From: Piscinibacter sp943370595
GTDB lineage: Bacteria; Pseudomonadota; Gammaproteobacteria; Burkholderiales; Burkholderiaceae_C
Length of the DNA: 64,000 nucleotides
Assembly: GCA_943370595.1 (NCBI GenBank)
Contig: CALRRO020000005.1
Coordinates: 62,001-126,000, forward strand
Direction: 5' to 3'
Shown here one piece after another: positions 55,127 through 64,000 of this stretch. Below the pieces are notes generated by a model that did no database searches, was not told where the DNA came from, and worked only from the letters and a program-made list of their open reading frames with translations. The position numbers and the translations under genes were made by a program. The stretch's first letter is position 1. Every line of letters starts with the position of its first letter.

Positions 55127-55189
55127 TCCTTCATTGCGCTCTCGCCCATGACCATCGAAACACTGCCACCGACCACCACAGGGGAAGCC

Positions 55190-58045
<2,856 letters not shown>

Positions 58046-58106
58046 TCGCGCCGCGCAAATCGATGCGAGACAGCAACAAGCAGTTGGGCCGAATGTCAAG
58101 AAGTGC

Positions 58107-58135
58107 TTGGTGTTCCGGCGCAACACTCGGATAAT
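58107..58135 (+). promoter_or_regulatory. Likely separate promoter for nrdB
   Basis: TTGGTG (58107-58112), 17-nt spacer, GATAAT (58130-58135), with nrdB 22 bases downstream. No NrdR box is seen next to it. Confidence 0.55.
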
Positions 58136-58156
58136 TGAAACGATCAGGAAGCGACC

Positions 58157-59323
58157 ATGCTTGTTTGGGACGACGAAGTAAAAGCCACGAGATCACACAG
58201 CGCGCACAGCTCAGCAGGCGCGCTCGAACCGTCGACTTCTCCGAGATTGCAGGAACACGTCTTCGAGACCTCTCAGTCGATGCCCGCGGTGGCGGCGGCC
58301 AGCGAGCGTCGAGTCAAGGCTTCCGACAAGCGCATCATCAACGGACGGACCGACGTCAACCAGTTGGTGCCCTTCAAGTACAAGTGGGCCTGGGAGAAGT
58401 ACCTCGCCACTTGCGCTAACCACTGGATGCCGCAGGAGATCAACATGTCGCGCGACATCGCGACGTGGAAGGATCCGAACGGTCTGACCGAAGACGAGCG
58501 CCGCATCATCAAGCGCAACCTCGGCTTCTTCGTCACGGCGGATTCGCTCGCGGCCAACAACATCGTGCTGGGCAGCTATCGCCACATCACGGCACCGGAG
58601 TGCAGGCAGTTCCTCTTGCGTCAGGCGTTCGAGGAGGCGATCCATACGCACGCCTACCAGTACATCGTCGAGTCGCTCGGTCTGGACGAGAGCGAGATCT
58701 TCAATGCGTACCACGAGGTCGCGTCGATCCGTGACAAGGACGAGTTCCTGCTGCCCTTCATCGAGCAGATCATGGACCCGGCGTTCCGAACGGGCACACC
58801 CGAGAACGACCAGAAACTGCTGAAGTCGCTGATCGTCTTTGCCTGCCTGATGGAGGGCCTGTTCTTCTACGTCGGCTTCACGCAGATCCTGGCGCTGGGC
58901 CGGCAGAACAAGATGACAGGCGCCGCCGAGCAGTACCAGTACATCCTGCGCGACGAGTCGATGCACTGTAATTTCGGCATCGACCTGATCAACCAGATCA
59001 AGCTGGAGAACCCGCAGCTCTGGACCTCCACGTTCAAGGCGGAAATCAAGGCGCTGTTCCTCAAGGCGGTGGAGCTCGAGTACCGCTACGCCGAGGACAC
59101 CATGCCGCGCGGTGTGCTCGGCATGAACGCGTCGATGTTCAAGGGCTATCTGCGCTACATCGCGAACCGCCGTGCGACGCAGATCGGTCTGGAGGAACTG
59201 TTCCCCAACGAGGAGAACCCGTTCCCGTGGATGAGTGAAATGATCGACCTAAAGAAGGAGCGCAACTTCTTCGAGACCCGCGTGATTGAGTACCAGTCGG
59301 GTGGAGCGTTGTCCTGGGACTGA
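58157..59323 (+). CDS. nrdB: NrdB, class I ribonucleotide reductase small subunit
   Basis: NrdB holds the di-iron site and tyrosyl radical that starts catalysis in NrdA. The 388-aa protein has the long N-terminus of the Pseudomonas-like type, then metal ligands Asp129 (FFVTADS), Glu160 and His163 (FEEAIHTHAY), radical Tyr167, Glu233 (LMEGLFF), and Glu267/His270 (RDESMHCNF). The ATG has an AGGAAG site. The C-terminal YQSGGALSWD-like end should bind NrdA. It follows nrdA by 111 bp. Confidence 0.97.
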   Translation: MLVWDDEVKATRSHSAHSSAGALEPSTSPRLQEHVFETSQSMPAVAAASERRVKASDKRIINGRTDVNQLVPFKYKWAWEKYLATCANHWMPQEINMSRDIATWKDPNGLTEDERRIIKRNLGFFVTADSLAANNIVLGSYRHITAPECRQFLLRQAFEEAIHTHAYQYIVESLGLDESEIFNAYHEVASIRDKDEFLLPFIEQIMDPAFRTGTPENDQKLLKSLIVFACLMEGLFFYVGFTQILALGRQNKMTGAAEQYQYILRDESMHCNFGIDLINQIKLENPQLWTSTFKAEIKALFLKAVELEYRYAEDTMPRGVLGMNASMFKGYLRYIANRRATQIGLEELFPNEENPFPWMSEMIDLKKERNFFETRVIEYQSGGALSWD

Positions 59324-59366
59324 GGTTCCCCGGTACAGAGTCGCTCAGGTCAGTGCGAGAGATCAA

Positions 59367-59378
59367 GATTCGCGAATC
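59367..59378. other. 12-bp perfect palindrome upstream of the histone-like gene
   Basis: GATTCGCGAATC lies in the 212-bp gap between nrdB and the histone-like gene, with a related ATCCGCGAT about 25 bases later. It could be an operator; no regulator is identified. The rest of the gap shows a CAAGGAG ribosome site and a T-rich TCTTTTTTCAACTTG stretch before the gene. Confidence 0.3.
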
Positions 59379-59535
59379 GTGGATGTCTGACGCAGAAGCA
59401 GATCCGCGATTGGCCCCGGATTCATCGGATCGAGGCGTTCCTCCTGAACAGCTTTCGGGCGATGAATGGCCGCAGCACGGAGTCCCGCGGACGATGTGCA
59501 GTGGTCTTTTTTCAACTTGATCAAGGAGAAGTGTG

Positions 59536-59916
59536 ATGGCAACTGCGAAGAAGGCTGCGGCGAAGAAGGCCCCGGCGAAGAAGGCTGCGGCGAAGAAGGC
59601 CCCGGCGAAGAAGGCTGTGGCGAAGAAGGCCCCGGCGAAGAAGGCTGCGGCGAAGAAGGCTCCGGCGAAGAAGGCTCCGGCGAAGAAGGCTGCGGCGAAG
59701 AAGGCCCCGGCGAAGAAGGCTGCGGCGAAGAAGGCCCCGGCGAAGAAAGCCGCTGCGAAGAAGGCCCCGGCGAAGAAGGCTGCAGCGAAGAAGGCGGCCA
59801 AGAAGCCTGCTGCGAAGAAGGCCGCCGCTGCGCCTGCGCCCGCGGCAGTTCCGCCCGCGAAGACGGCGCTGAGCCCTCAGGCTGCGTGGCCGTTCCCGAC
59901 GGGGACCAAGCCCTGA
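59536..59916 (+). CDS. Histone H1-like DNA-binding protein (Lys/Ala/Pro repeats)
   Basis: A 126-aa, very basic nucleoid protein of the bacterial H1-like group (compare Bordetella BpH1 and Pseudomonas AlgP). After MAT come 17 five-residue units AKKA(A/P/V), then KKPAAKKAAAAPAPAAVPPAK, and the conserved C-terminal TALSPQAAWPFPTGTKP seen in Burkholderiales relatives. Such proteins bind DNA non-specifically. An AAGGAGAAG site precedes the ATG. Strong terminator follows. Confidence 0.92.
   Translation: MATAKKAAAKKAPAKKAAAKKAPAKKAVAKKAPAKKAAAKKAPAKKAPAKKAAAKKAPAKKAAAKKAPAKKAAAKKAPAKKAAAKKAAKKPAAKKAAAAPAPAAVPPAKTALSPQAAWPFPTGTKP
59545..59799 (+). repeat. 15-bp tandem repeat, 17 units, in the histone-like gene
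   Basis: Near-identical GCGAAGAAGGCYSCG units encode AKKA(A/P/V). Copy number is likely to vary between strains through slippage or recombination, always in multiples of five codons, so the frame is kept. Confidence 0.95.
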
Positions 59917-59930
59917 TGAGGTGATCGACA

Positions 59931-59962
59931 AGGGGCTCCGAGTTCGGAGCCCCTCTTCTTTT
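59931..59962 (+). terminator. Intrinsic terminator after the histone-like gene
   Basis: A perfect 11-bp stem AGGGGCTCCGA / TCGGAGCCCCT followed by CTTCTTTT, 14 bases past the stop. Confidence 0.9.
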
Positions 59963-60038
59963 GGCCGCAGTCCAGCGTGATATCCGGAGAGACTGAGCGA
60001 CCCCCGGCGCTAGGAAGGGCCGGGCCCGATTAGGTGCC

Positions 60039-60044
60039 TACAAT
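60039..60044 (+). promoter_or_regulatory. -10 box of purEK
   Basis: TACAAT (5/6 match) 28 nt before the purE TTG, after the preceding terminator. No clear -35 or PurR-type site was seen. Confidence 0.5.
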
Positions 60045-60071
60045 TCAGGTTTTCGCCGATTGGAGCGCGCC

Positions 60072-60569
60072 TTGACCCCCGCCCCCAGCCTCGTCGGTGT
60101 CGTGATGGGTTCCAGCAGCGACTGGGAGACTCTGCGGCACACGAGCGAGATCCTCTCCGAGTTCGATGTCCCCCACGAGTCGCGGGTCGTCTCGGCGCAC
60201 CGGATGCCGGATGACATGTTCGCCTACGCCGAGTCCGCAGTCGGGCGGGGACTCAGGGTCATCATTGCCGGCGCCGGCGGTGCAGCGCATCTGCCCGGGA
60301 TGCTCGCCGCCAAGACGACAGTCCCTGTGCTCGGCGTTCCAGTGGCGAGTCGCCACCTTCAAGGTGTGGACTCGTTGCACTCGATCGTACAGATGCCCAA
60401 GGGCATCCCCGTGGCCACCTTTGCGATCGGAACGGCCGGGGCAGCCAACGCCGCACTTTTCGCCGTCGCCATGCTAGCCATGACGAACGCCGATCTGCAC
60501 GACAGGCTGGTCGCTTACCGTGCCCGTCAGACCGAGATCGCGCGCGCGATGACCGGCGAACTGAAGTGA
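60072..60569 (+). CDS. purE: PurE, N5-carboxyaminoimidazole ribonucleotide mutase
   Basis: PurE converts N5-CAIR to CAIR in purine synthesis. The 165-aa protein has GVVMGSSSDWETLRH, SAHRMPDDMFAYAE with the catalytic His, IAGAGGAAHLPGM and the GTAGAANAALFAV end. I chose TTG 60072 because GGAG lies 6 nt upstream; an in-frame TTG at 60060 has none. purK overlaps its stop, the standard purEK pair. Confidence 0.97.
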   Translation: MTPAPSLVGVVMGSSSDWETLRHTSEILSEFDVPHESRVVSAHRMPDDMFAYAESAVGRGLRVIIAGAGGAAHLPGMLAAKTTVPVLGVPVASRHLQGVDSLHSIVQMPKGIPVATFAIGTAGAANAALFAVAMLAMTNADLHDRLVAYRARQTEIARAMTGELK

Positions 60570-61753
60570 CAGCGATCAAGATGAACCATGGATCTCGCTA
60601 CATCGCGCCGGGTGCCACGCTGGGCGTAATGGGCGGCGGGCAGTTGGGCCGCATGTTCGTGCACGCAGCGCAGCAGATGGGTTACTTCACCGTGGTGCTG
60701 GATCCCGATGCCGCGAGCCCAGCGGGCTGGGTGGCCCACCACCACATCGAGGCGCCGTACCTCGACGAGCAAGGCCTGGCGCAGTTGATGCAACGCAGCG
60801 CCGCGATCACGACCGAATTCGAGAACGTGCCTGCGGCTGCGCTCGTGACACTGGGTGCGCACCGCCCGGTGGCACCGGCCGCAGACGCCGTGGCGATCTG
60901 CCAGGACCGTGCGCTGGAGAAGGCGCACTTCGGGCGCTGTGGTGTGCCGTGTGCACCCCATGCGGTGATCGAGACCCAGGCGCAGCTCGACTGTGTGGAC
61001 CTGTCCGCCATGCTGCCTGGCATCCTGAAGACTGCCCGCATGGGCTACGACGGCAAAGGCCAGATCCGCGTCGCCAGTGCCCAGGAACTGGCCGAGGCCT
61101 GGGACACGATGAAGCGTGATCCGTGCGTGCTCGAGCGCCGTCTCGATCTGGCCGCGGAGATCAGCGTGATCGTCGCACGCGCCGCCGATGGCGCGGCGGT
61201 TCACCTGCCCGTGCAACTGAACGTGCATCGCGATGGCATCCTCGCGGTGACGACCGTGCCGGCGGCGGGCATCGCGGCCGAGCTTCAGCGTCAGGCGGTC
61301 GAAGCCGCAATGCGGGTCGCAGCATCGATGGAGTACGTCGGCGTTCTCTGCGTCGAGTTCTTCGTGCTGCGCAATGGTGAGCTCGTGGCCAACGAGATGG
61401 CGCCGCGCCCGCACAACTCCGGCCACTACAGCATCGACGCCTGCGACCTGTCCCAGTTCGACCTGCAGGTGCGAACGCTGACGGGTGCACCCTTGGTCCA
61501 ACCCCGACTGCACTCGCCGGCGCTGATGCTCAATCTGCTCGGCGATCTCTGGTTCCGCCACGGTGCCAGTGAGTCCGAGCCCGACTGGGCCGCGGTGCTC
61601 GGCTTGCCCGGCACGCACCTTCATCTCTACGGCAAGGCACAGGCCCGCCCGGGCCGGAAGATGGGTCACCTGACGATCACGGCCGAAACCGCAGGGCAGG
61701 CGCGCGAATGCGCGCTTCGAGCCGCGGCGATCCTGGGCATCGAGGCGTTCTGA
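60566..61753 (+). CDS. purK: PurK, N5-carboxyaminoimidazole ribonucleotide synthase
   Basis: PurK makes N5-CAIR from AIR, bicarbonate and ATP. The 395-aa ATP-grasp protein has the N-terminal GVMGGGQLGRMF, TTEFENVP, ARMGYDGKGQ, and the metal site NEMAPRPHNSGHYSIDACDLSQFD. GTG start at 60566 overlaps the purE stop (GTGA). A second possible start (ATG, codon 6) exists. The next gene begins 3 bp after its stop. Confidence 0.97.
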   Translation: MTAIKMNHGSRYIAPGATLGVMGGGQLGRMFVHAAQQMGYFTVVLDPDAASPAGWVAHHHIEAPYLDEQGLAQLMQRSAAITTEFENVPAAALVTLGAHRPVAPAADAVAICQDRALEKAHFGRCGVPCAPHAVIETQAQLDCVDLSAMLPGILKTARMGYDGKGQIRVASAQELAEAWDTMKRDPCVLERRLDLAAEISVIVARAADGAAVHLPVQLNVHRDGILAVTTVPAAGIAAELQRQAVEAAMRVAASMEYVGVLCVEFFVLRNGELVANEMAPRPHNSGHYSIDACDLSQFDLQVRTLTGAPLVQPRLHSPALMLNLLGDLWFRHGASESEPDWAAVLGLPGTHLHLYGKAQARPGRKMGHLTITAETAGQARECALRAAAILGIEAF

Positions 61754-61756
61754 ATC

Positions 61757-62734
61757 GTGCGGCTGCCCGGGGATGACGACGCGACGGTCGAGCGCGCCGC
61801 CGAGGCGCTGGCGGCAGGTCAACTGGTGGCCTTTCCGACCGAAACCGTCTATGGCCTCGGTGCTCGCGCCGATGACGACGCAGCCGTCGCCGGCATCTTC
61901 GCCCTCAAGGGGCGACCGAGCGACCATCCGCTGATCGTCCACGTCGCCGACCCGTCCGATGCAGAGGCTTTTGCGGCCGACCTCACGCCCGCTGCGCGGC
62001 GCTTGATCGATTCGTTCTGGCCCGGCCCACTCACCATCGTCGCGCGCCGCCGACCCGGCGTGGCAAGCGCTGCGGCCGGTGCTCAGGACACCATCGGCCT
62101 GCGCTGCCCGTCGCACCCGGTAGCTCGTGCGCTGCTCGCTGCGGCACGACGACTCGGCGTGCCGGGCGTGGCCGCCCCCAGCGCCAATCGATTCGGTCGC
62201 ATCAGCCCCACGCGGGCCGAGCACGTGGTCGACGAGTTCGGCGACTCGCTGCTGGTCGTCGATGGAGGAGAGTGTGACGTGGGCATCGAGTCCTCCATTG
62301 TCGATTGCAGTGCCGACACGCCGGTACTGCTGCGCCCCGGGCAGATTCCGCGCGAGAAGATCGAGTCAGCGGTCGGCGTCTTGCTGGCCGAGCCGGTTGC
62401 CAGCTCGCCGCGCGCGCCGGGCACCCTCGAGTCGCACTACGCGCCGAGCGCCCGCCTGCGGCTGATGCCCGCCGAGATGTTGAATACCGCGTTGCAGATG
62501 CTCGAGGACAGCCCCTTGAAGCTGGCGGTATATTCGCGCACCGTGCGGCTGCCGCCGCGGTCCGCACTGAATCGTCGGGTCATGCCGGACGATCCGGACC
62601 AGGCGGCGCACGAACTTTTTGCCACGCTGCGCGAACTCGATGCCGAAGGCCCCGATCTGATCTGGGTCGAGGAACCTCCCACGACATCGGTCTGGGACGG
62701 CGTGCGCGACCGCCTGAGCCGTGCTGCTGCCTGA
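61757..62734 (+). CDS. Sua5-type threonylcarbamoyl-AMP synthase
   Basis: It makes threonylcarbamoyl-AMP for the t6A37 tRNA modification. At 325 aa this is the long Sua5 form rather than short TsaC: YrdC domain (about 1-205: AFPTETVYGLGARA, KGRPSDHPLIVHV, PSANRFGRISPT) plus a C-terminal Sua5 domain (about 215-325) joined by PGTLESHYAPSARL. GTG start at 61757. It forms a likely operon with purEK. Confidence 0.94.
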   Translation: MRLPGDDDATVERAAEALAAGQLVAFPTETVYGLGARADDDAAVAGIFALKGRPSDHPLIVHVADPSDAEAFAADLTPAARRLIDSFWPGPLTIVARRRPGVASAAAGAQDTIGLRCPSHPVARALLAAARRLGVPGVAAPSANRFGRISPTRAEHVVDEFGDSLLVVDGGECDVGIESSIVDCSADTPVLLRPGQIPREKIESAVGVLLAEPVASSPRAPGTLESHYAPSARLRLMPAEMLNTALQMLEDSPLKLAVYSRTVRLPPRSALNRRVMPDDPDQAAHELFATLRELDAEGPDLIWVEEPPTTSVWDGVRDRLSRAAA

Positions 62735-62770
62735 GCCGGACGACAGGCGTTTCCCCATCATGGAGTCCCG

Positions 62771-63742
62771 ATGAATCTGCAGGTCCCTGGAACCCGCCGC
62801 GCCGCTCTGGCGCTTTTGCTTGGCCTGGCGACCCTGATCGGCGCCTGCGGGGGCGGTGATCCGGTCGTGCCCTTCGAGCCGAGGCGCGTACTGGCCTTCG
62901 GCGACGAGAACAGCCTGATTACCGCCGAGGGTCGCAAGTACACGGTCAATGCACTGACGACCGAGACCAACGACGTCAAGACGATCAACTGCGCGGGCAA
63001 TGCGCTGTGGGTGCAGCGCCTGGCCAGCAACTTCGGGCTGACCTTTCCCGACTGCAATCCGGACGGCGTACCCGATCCGCGCAGCCGCATCTATGCAGAG
63101 GCGGGCGCGCTCGTCGCCGACCTGCCGGGCCAGATCGATCTTCACCTGGCCACCGACACCTTCTCCGAGAAGGACCTGGTCACCCTGTTCGTCGGCCAGA
63201 ACGACGTGCTCGAGCAGTACTCGCAGTATCCGGGCGTGTCCAAGGAACAGCTGCTGTCCGGCGCCTACGCGGCCGGGCTGGCGCTGGCTGGCCAGGTCTC
63301 GCGCGTGGCCGACGCGGGCGGCAAGGTCGTCGTGTCCACCGTGCCCGACCTATCCGTCTCGCCCTTCGCGTTGAAGGAGAACGAGACCAGCGGCGACAGC
63401 ACACGCAGCGCGCTGCTGCGTGATCTCGTCGCAAAGTTCAACGAGGGGCTGCGCGTCGGCATCTCCAAGTTGTCGGGTTCGCAAGTGGCCATCATGCTGA
63501 CGGATGAACTCGTCCAGGCGATGTCCCGCTTCCCGACCAGCTACGGCAACATGACCAACGTGACCGATCCGGTCTGCGACGAGGCCCTGGCCGCCACGGT
63601 CGAGCTGTGCACGACGGACACCCTGGTCTCCGGTGGCGATGCCGCCCGCTACCTGTGGGCCGACGATACCCACCTCGGCCCGACCGGCCACCAGTACATC
63701 GGTTCGCTCGCGGCCACGCGCGCACGTTCGAATCCGTTCTGA
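62771..63742 (+). CDS. SGNH/GDSL-type hydrolase lipoprotein, atypical nucleophile motif
   Basis: A 323-aa envelope protein with a lipobox ending LIGACGGGD (Cys26). The body resembles SGNH esterases: FGDENS at 43-48 in place of GDSL, block III GQND at 142-145, and block V DDTHLGPTGH with Asp298/His301. If Ser48 is the nucleophile, two residues are inserted relative to GDS. It probably hydrolyses an ester at the outer membrane; substrate unknown. A GGAG site precedes the ATG. The next gene encodes a lipoprotein with a very similar start. Confidence 0.8.
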   Translation: MNLQVPGTRRAALALLLGLATLIGACGGGDPVVPFEPRRVLAFGDENSLITAEGRKYTVNALTTETNDVKTINCAGNALWVQRLASNFGLTFPDCNPDGVPDPRSRIYAEAGALVADLPGQIDLHLATDTFSEKDLVTLFVGQNDVLEQYSQYPGVSKEQLLSGAYAAGLALAGQVSRVADAGGKVVVSTVPDLSVSPFALKENETSGDSTRSALLRDLVAKFNEGLRVGISKLSGSQVAIMLTDELVQAMSRFPTSYGNMTNVTDPVCDEALAATVELCTTDTLVSGGDAARYLWADDTHLGPTGHQYIGSLAATRARSNPF

Positions 63743-63805
63743 GCCCGGTCGACCGCTTCCCGTGGCGCCGGGTTTCCCCGGCAGCAACGCCTGCATCAGC
63801 CCCTC

Positions 63806-63842
63806 TATAGTCTCGGCAGAAAAACGAACGGTCGTTCGTTTT
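63806..63842 (+). promoter_or_regulatory. Promoter -10 and TetR-type operator before the last lipoprotein gene
   Basis: A -10-like TATAGT at 63806-63811 is followed by a 22-bp palindrome AAAACGAACG-GT-CGTTCGTTTT (63821-63842), which matches the ACGAACG-CGTTCGT style of many TetR-family operators. It would overlap or follow the transcription start. No tetR gene is in the window. Confidence 0.6.
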
Positions 63843-63869
63843 GTTCCGGACCCGAGCGACGAGGTGCAC

Positions 63870-64000
63870 ATGAAGCTGATTCGATCCGTGGGGCCGTTGG
63901 CGCTGGCGGCTGCGCTGCTGGCGGCCTGCGGCGGTGGAGACCCGTATGTTCCAGGCTCCCAGTCACCGACCGGCGGCCCGACCACGCCGGGAACCTTCAG
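63870..64000 (+). CDS. Lipoprotein, 3' part outside the window
   Basis: Only 43 codons are visible: a lipoprotein signal ending LLAACGGGDPYVPG (Cys at about residue 20) and a Ser/Pro/Thr/Gly linker. The start closely resembles that of the preceding SGNH lipoprotein (GACGGGDPVVP), so it is probably a tandem paralogue with the same fold; this is inference. GAGGTG precedes the ATG, and a TetR-type palindrome lies upstream. Confidence 0.75.
   Translation, partial: MKLIRSVGPLALAAALLAACGGGDPYVPGSQSPTGGPTTPGTF

Larger units (their letters stand above)
54749..55189 (+). other. 441-bp intergenic region: nrdA control region
   Basis: The first 185 bases are GC-rich with no gene or signal I can support. 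From 54936 it holds two NrdR boxes with a promoter between them, then a roughly 200-base transcribed leader containing a short reading frame (55019-55117) and a perfect hairpin (55106-55126). Confidence 0.8.

Noticed and set aside
59367..59378. Palindrome GATTCGCGAATC as a defined regulator site
   Set aside because: Twelve bases with no known consensus match; listed as a low-confidence site only.
59466..59931. Open frames in other phases and on the minus strand over the histone-like gene
   Set aside because: The 15-bp repeat keeps several frames free of stops. Only the Lys/Ala/Pro frame has a ribosome site and a conserved end.

Overview
The window is high-GC chromosomal DNA carrying almost only single-copy core genes. 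Several gene strings match the usual order in Burkholderiales (Betaproteobacteria): rplU-rpmA-obgE-proB, pilB-pilC-pilD-coaE-zapD-yacG, hemA-prfA-prmC-grxD-ubiX, mlaFEDACB and pilS-pilR-ampD-nrdA-nrdB. A Rubrivivax/Leptothrix/Methylibium-like relative is my best guess, inferred from gene order and protein style only. I see no insertion sequence, prophage, integron, CRISPR array or rRNA. Three tRNAs are present: Gln, Pro and Met.

Layout. 0-10 kb: end of the histidine operon (hisA partial, hisF), then rsmD, coaD and a ferredoxin, facing a minus-strand run (DUF4124 protein, pth, rplY, prs, tRNA-Gln, ispE, lolB, TPR lipoprotein-type factor), with mutM divergent. 10-14 kb: complete mlaFEDACB phospholipid-transport operon. 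14-25 kb: msrPQ periplasmic methionine sulfoxide repair, cytochrome c4, engB, an epoxide-hydrolase-like enzyme, a patatin with an outer-membrane barrel, a DUF1631 protein, and groES-groEL under a CIRCE operator. 25-31 kb: yacG, zapD, coaE and pilBCD. 31-38 kb: ispB, rplU-rpmA-obgE-proB, rppH, proS and a lytic transglycosylase. 38-46 kb: ubiX, grxD, a small outer-membrane-like protein, prmC, prfA, hemA and miaB. 46-54 kb: both SRP GTPases (ftsY, ffh), a cytochrome c assembly protein, pilS-pilR and ampD. 54-64 kb: class I ribonucleotide reductase (nrdA, nrdB) with two NrdR boxes, a histone H1-like repeat protein, purE-purK, a Sua5/TsaC protein, and two lipoproteins, the first an SGNH hydrolase.

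Functional themes: envelope upkeep (Mla, LolB, AmpD, transglycosylase, Tat-exported MsrP), translation quality (pth, prfA/prmC, miaB, Sua5, rsmD, obgE, engB), type IV pilus assembly and control (pilBCD; pilSR 20 kb away), and nucleotide supply (prs, nrdAB, purEK).

Points worth a second look: the nrdA leader (promoter between NrdR boxes exactly 31 bp apart, then a 32-codon leader reading frame whose stop lies in the loop of a perfect hairpin); hemA and mutM starts with a -10-like box 6-7 nt upstream and no Shine-Dalgarno, suggesting leaderless mRNAs; a C9 tract at the start of ispB; a near-perfect TetR-type palindrome before the last lipoprotein; and an atypical SGNH hydrolase. I did not find a clearly new multi-gene system here.
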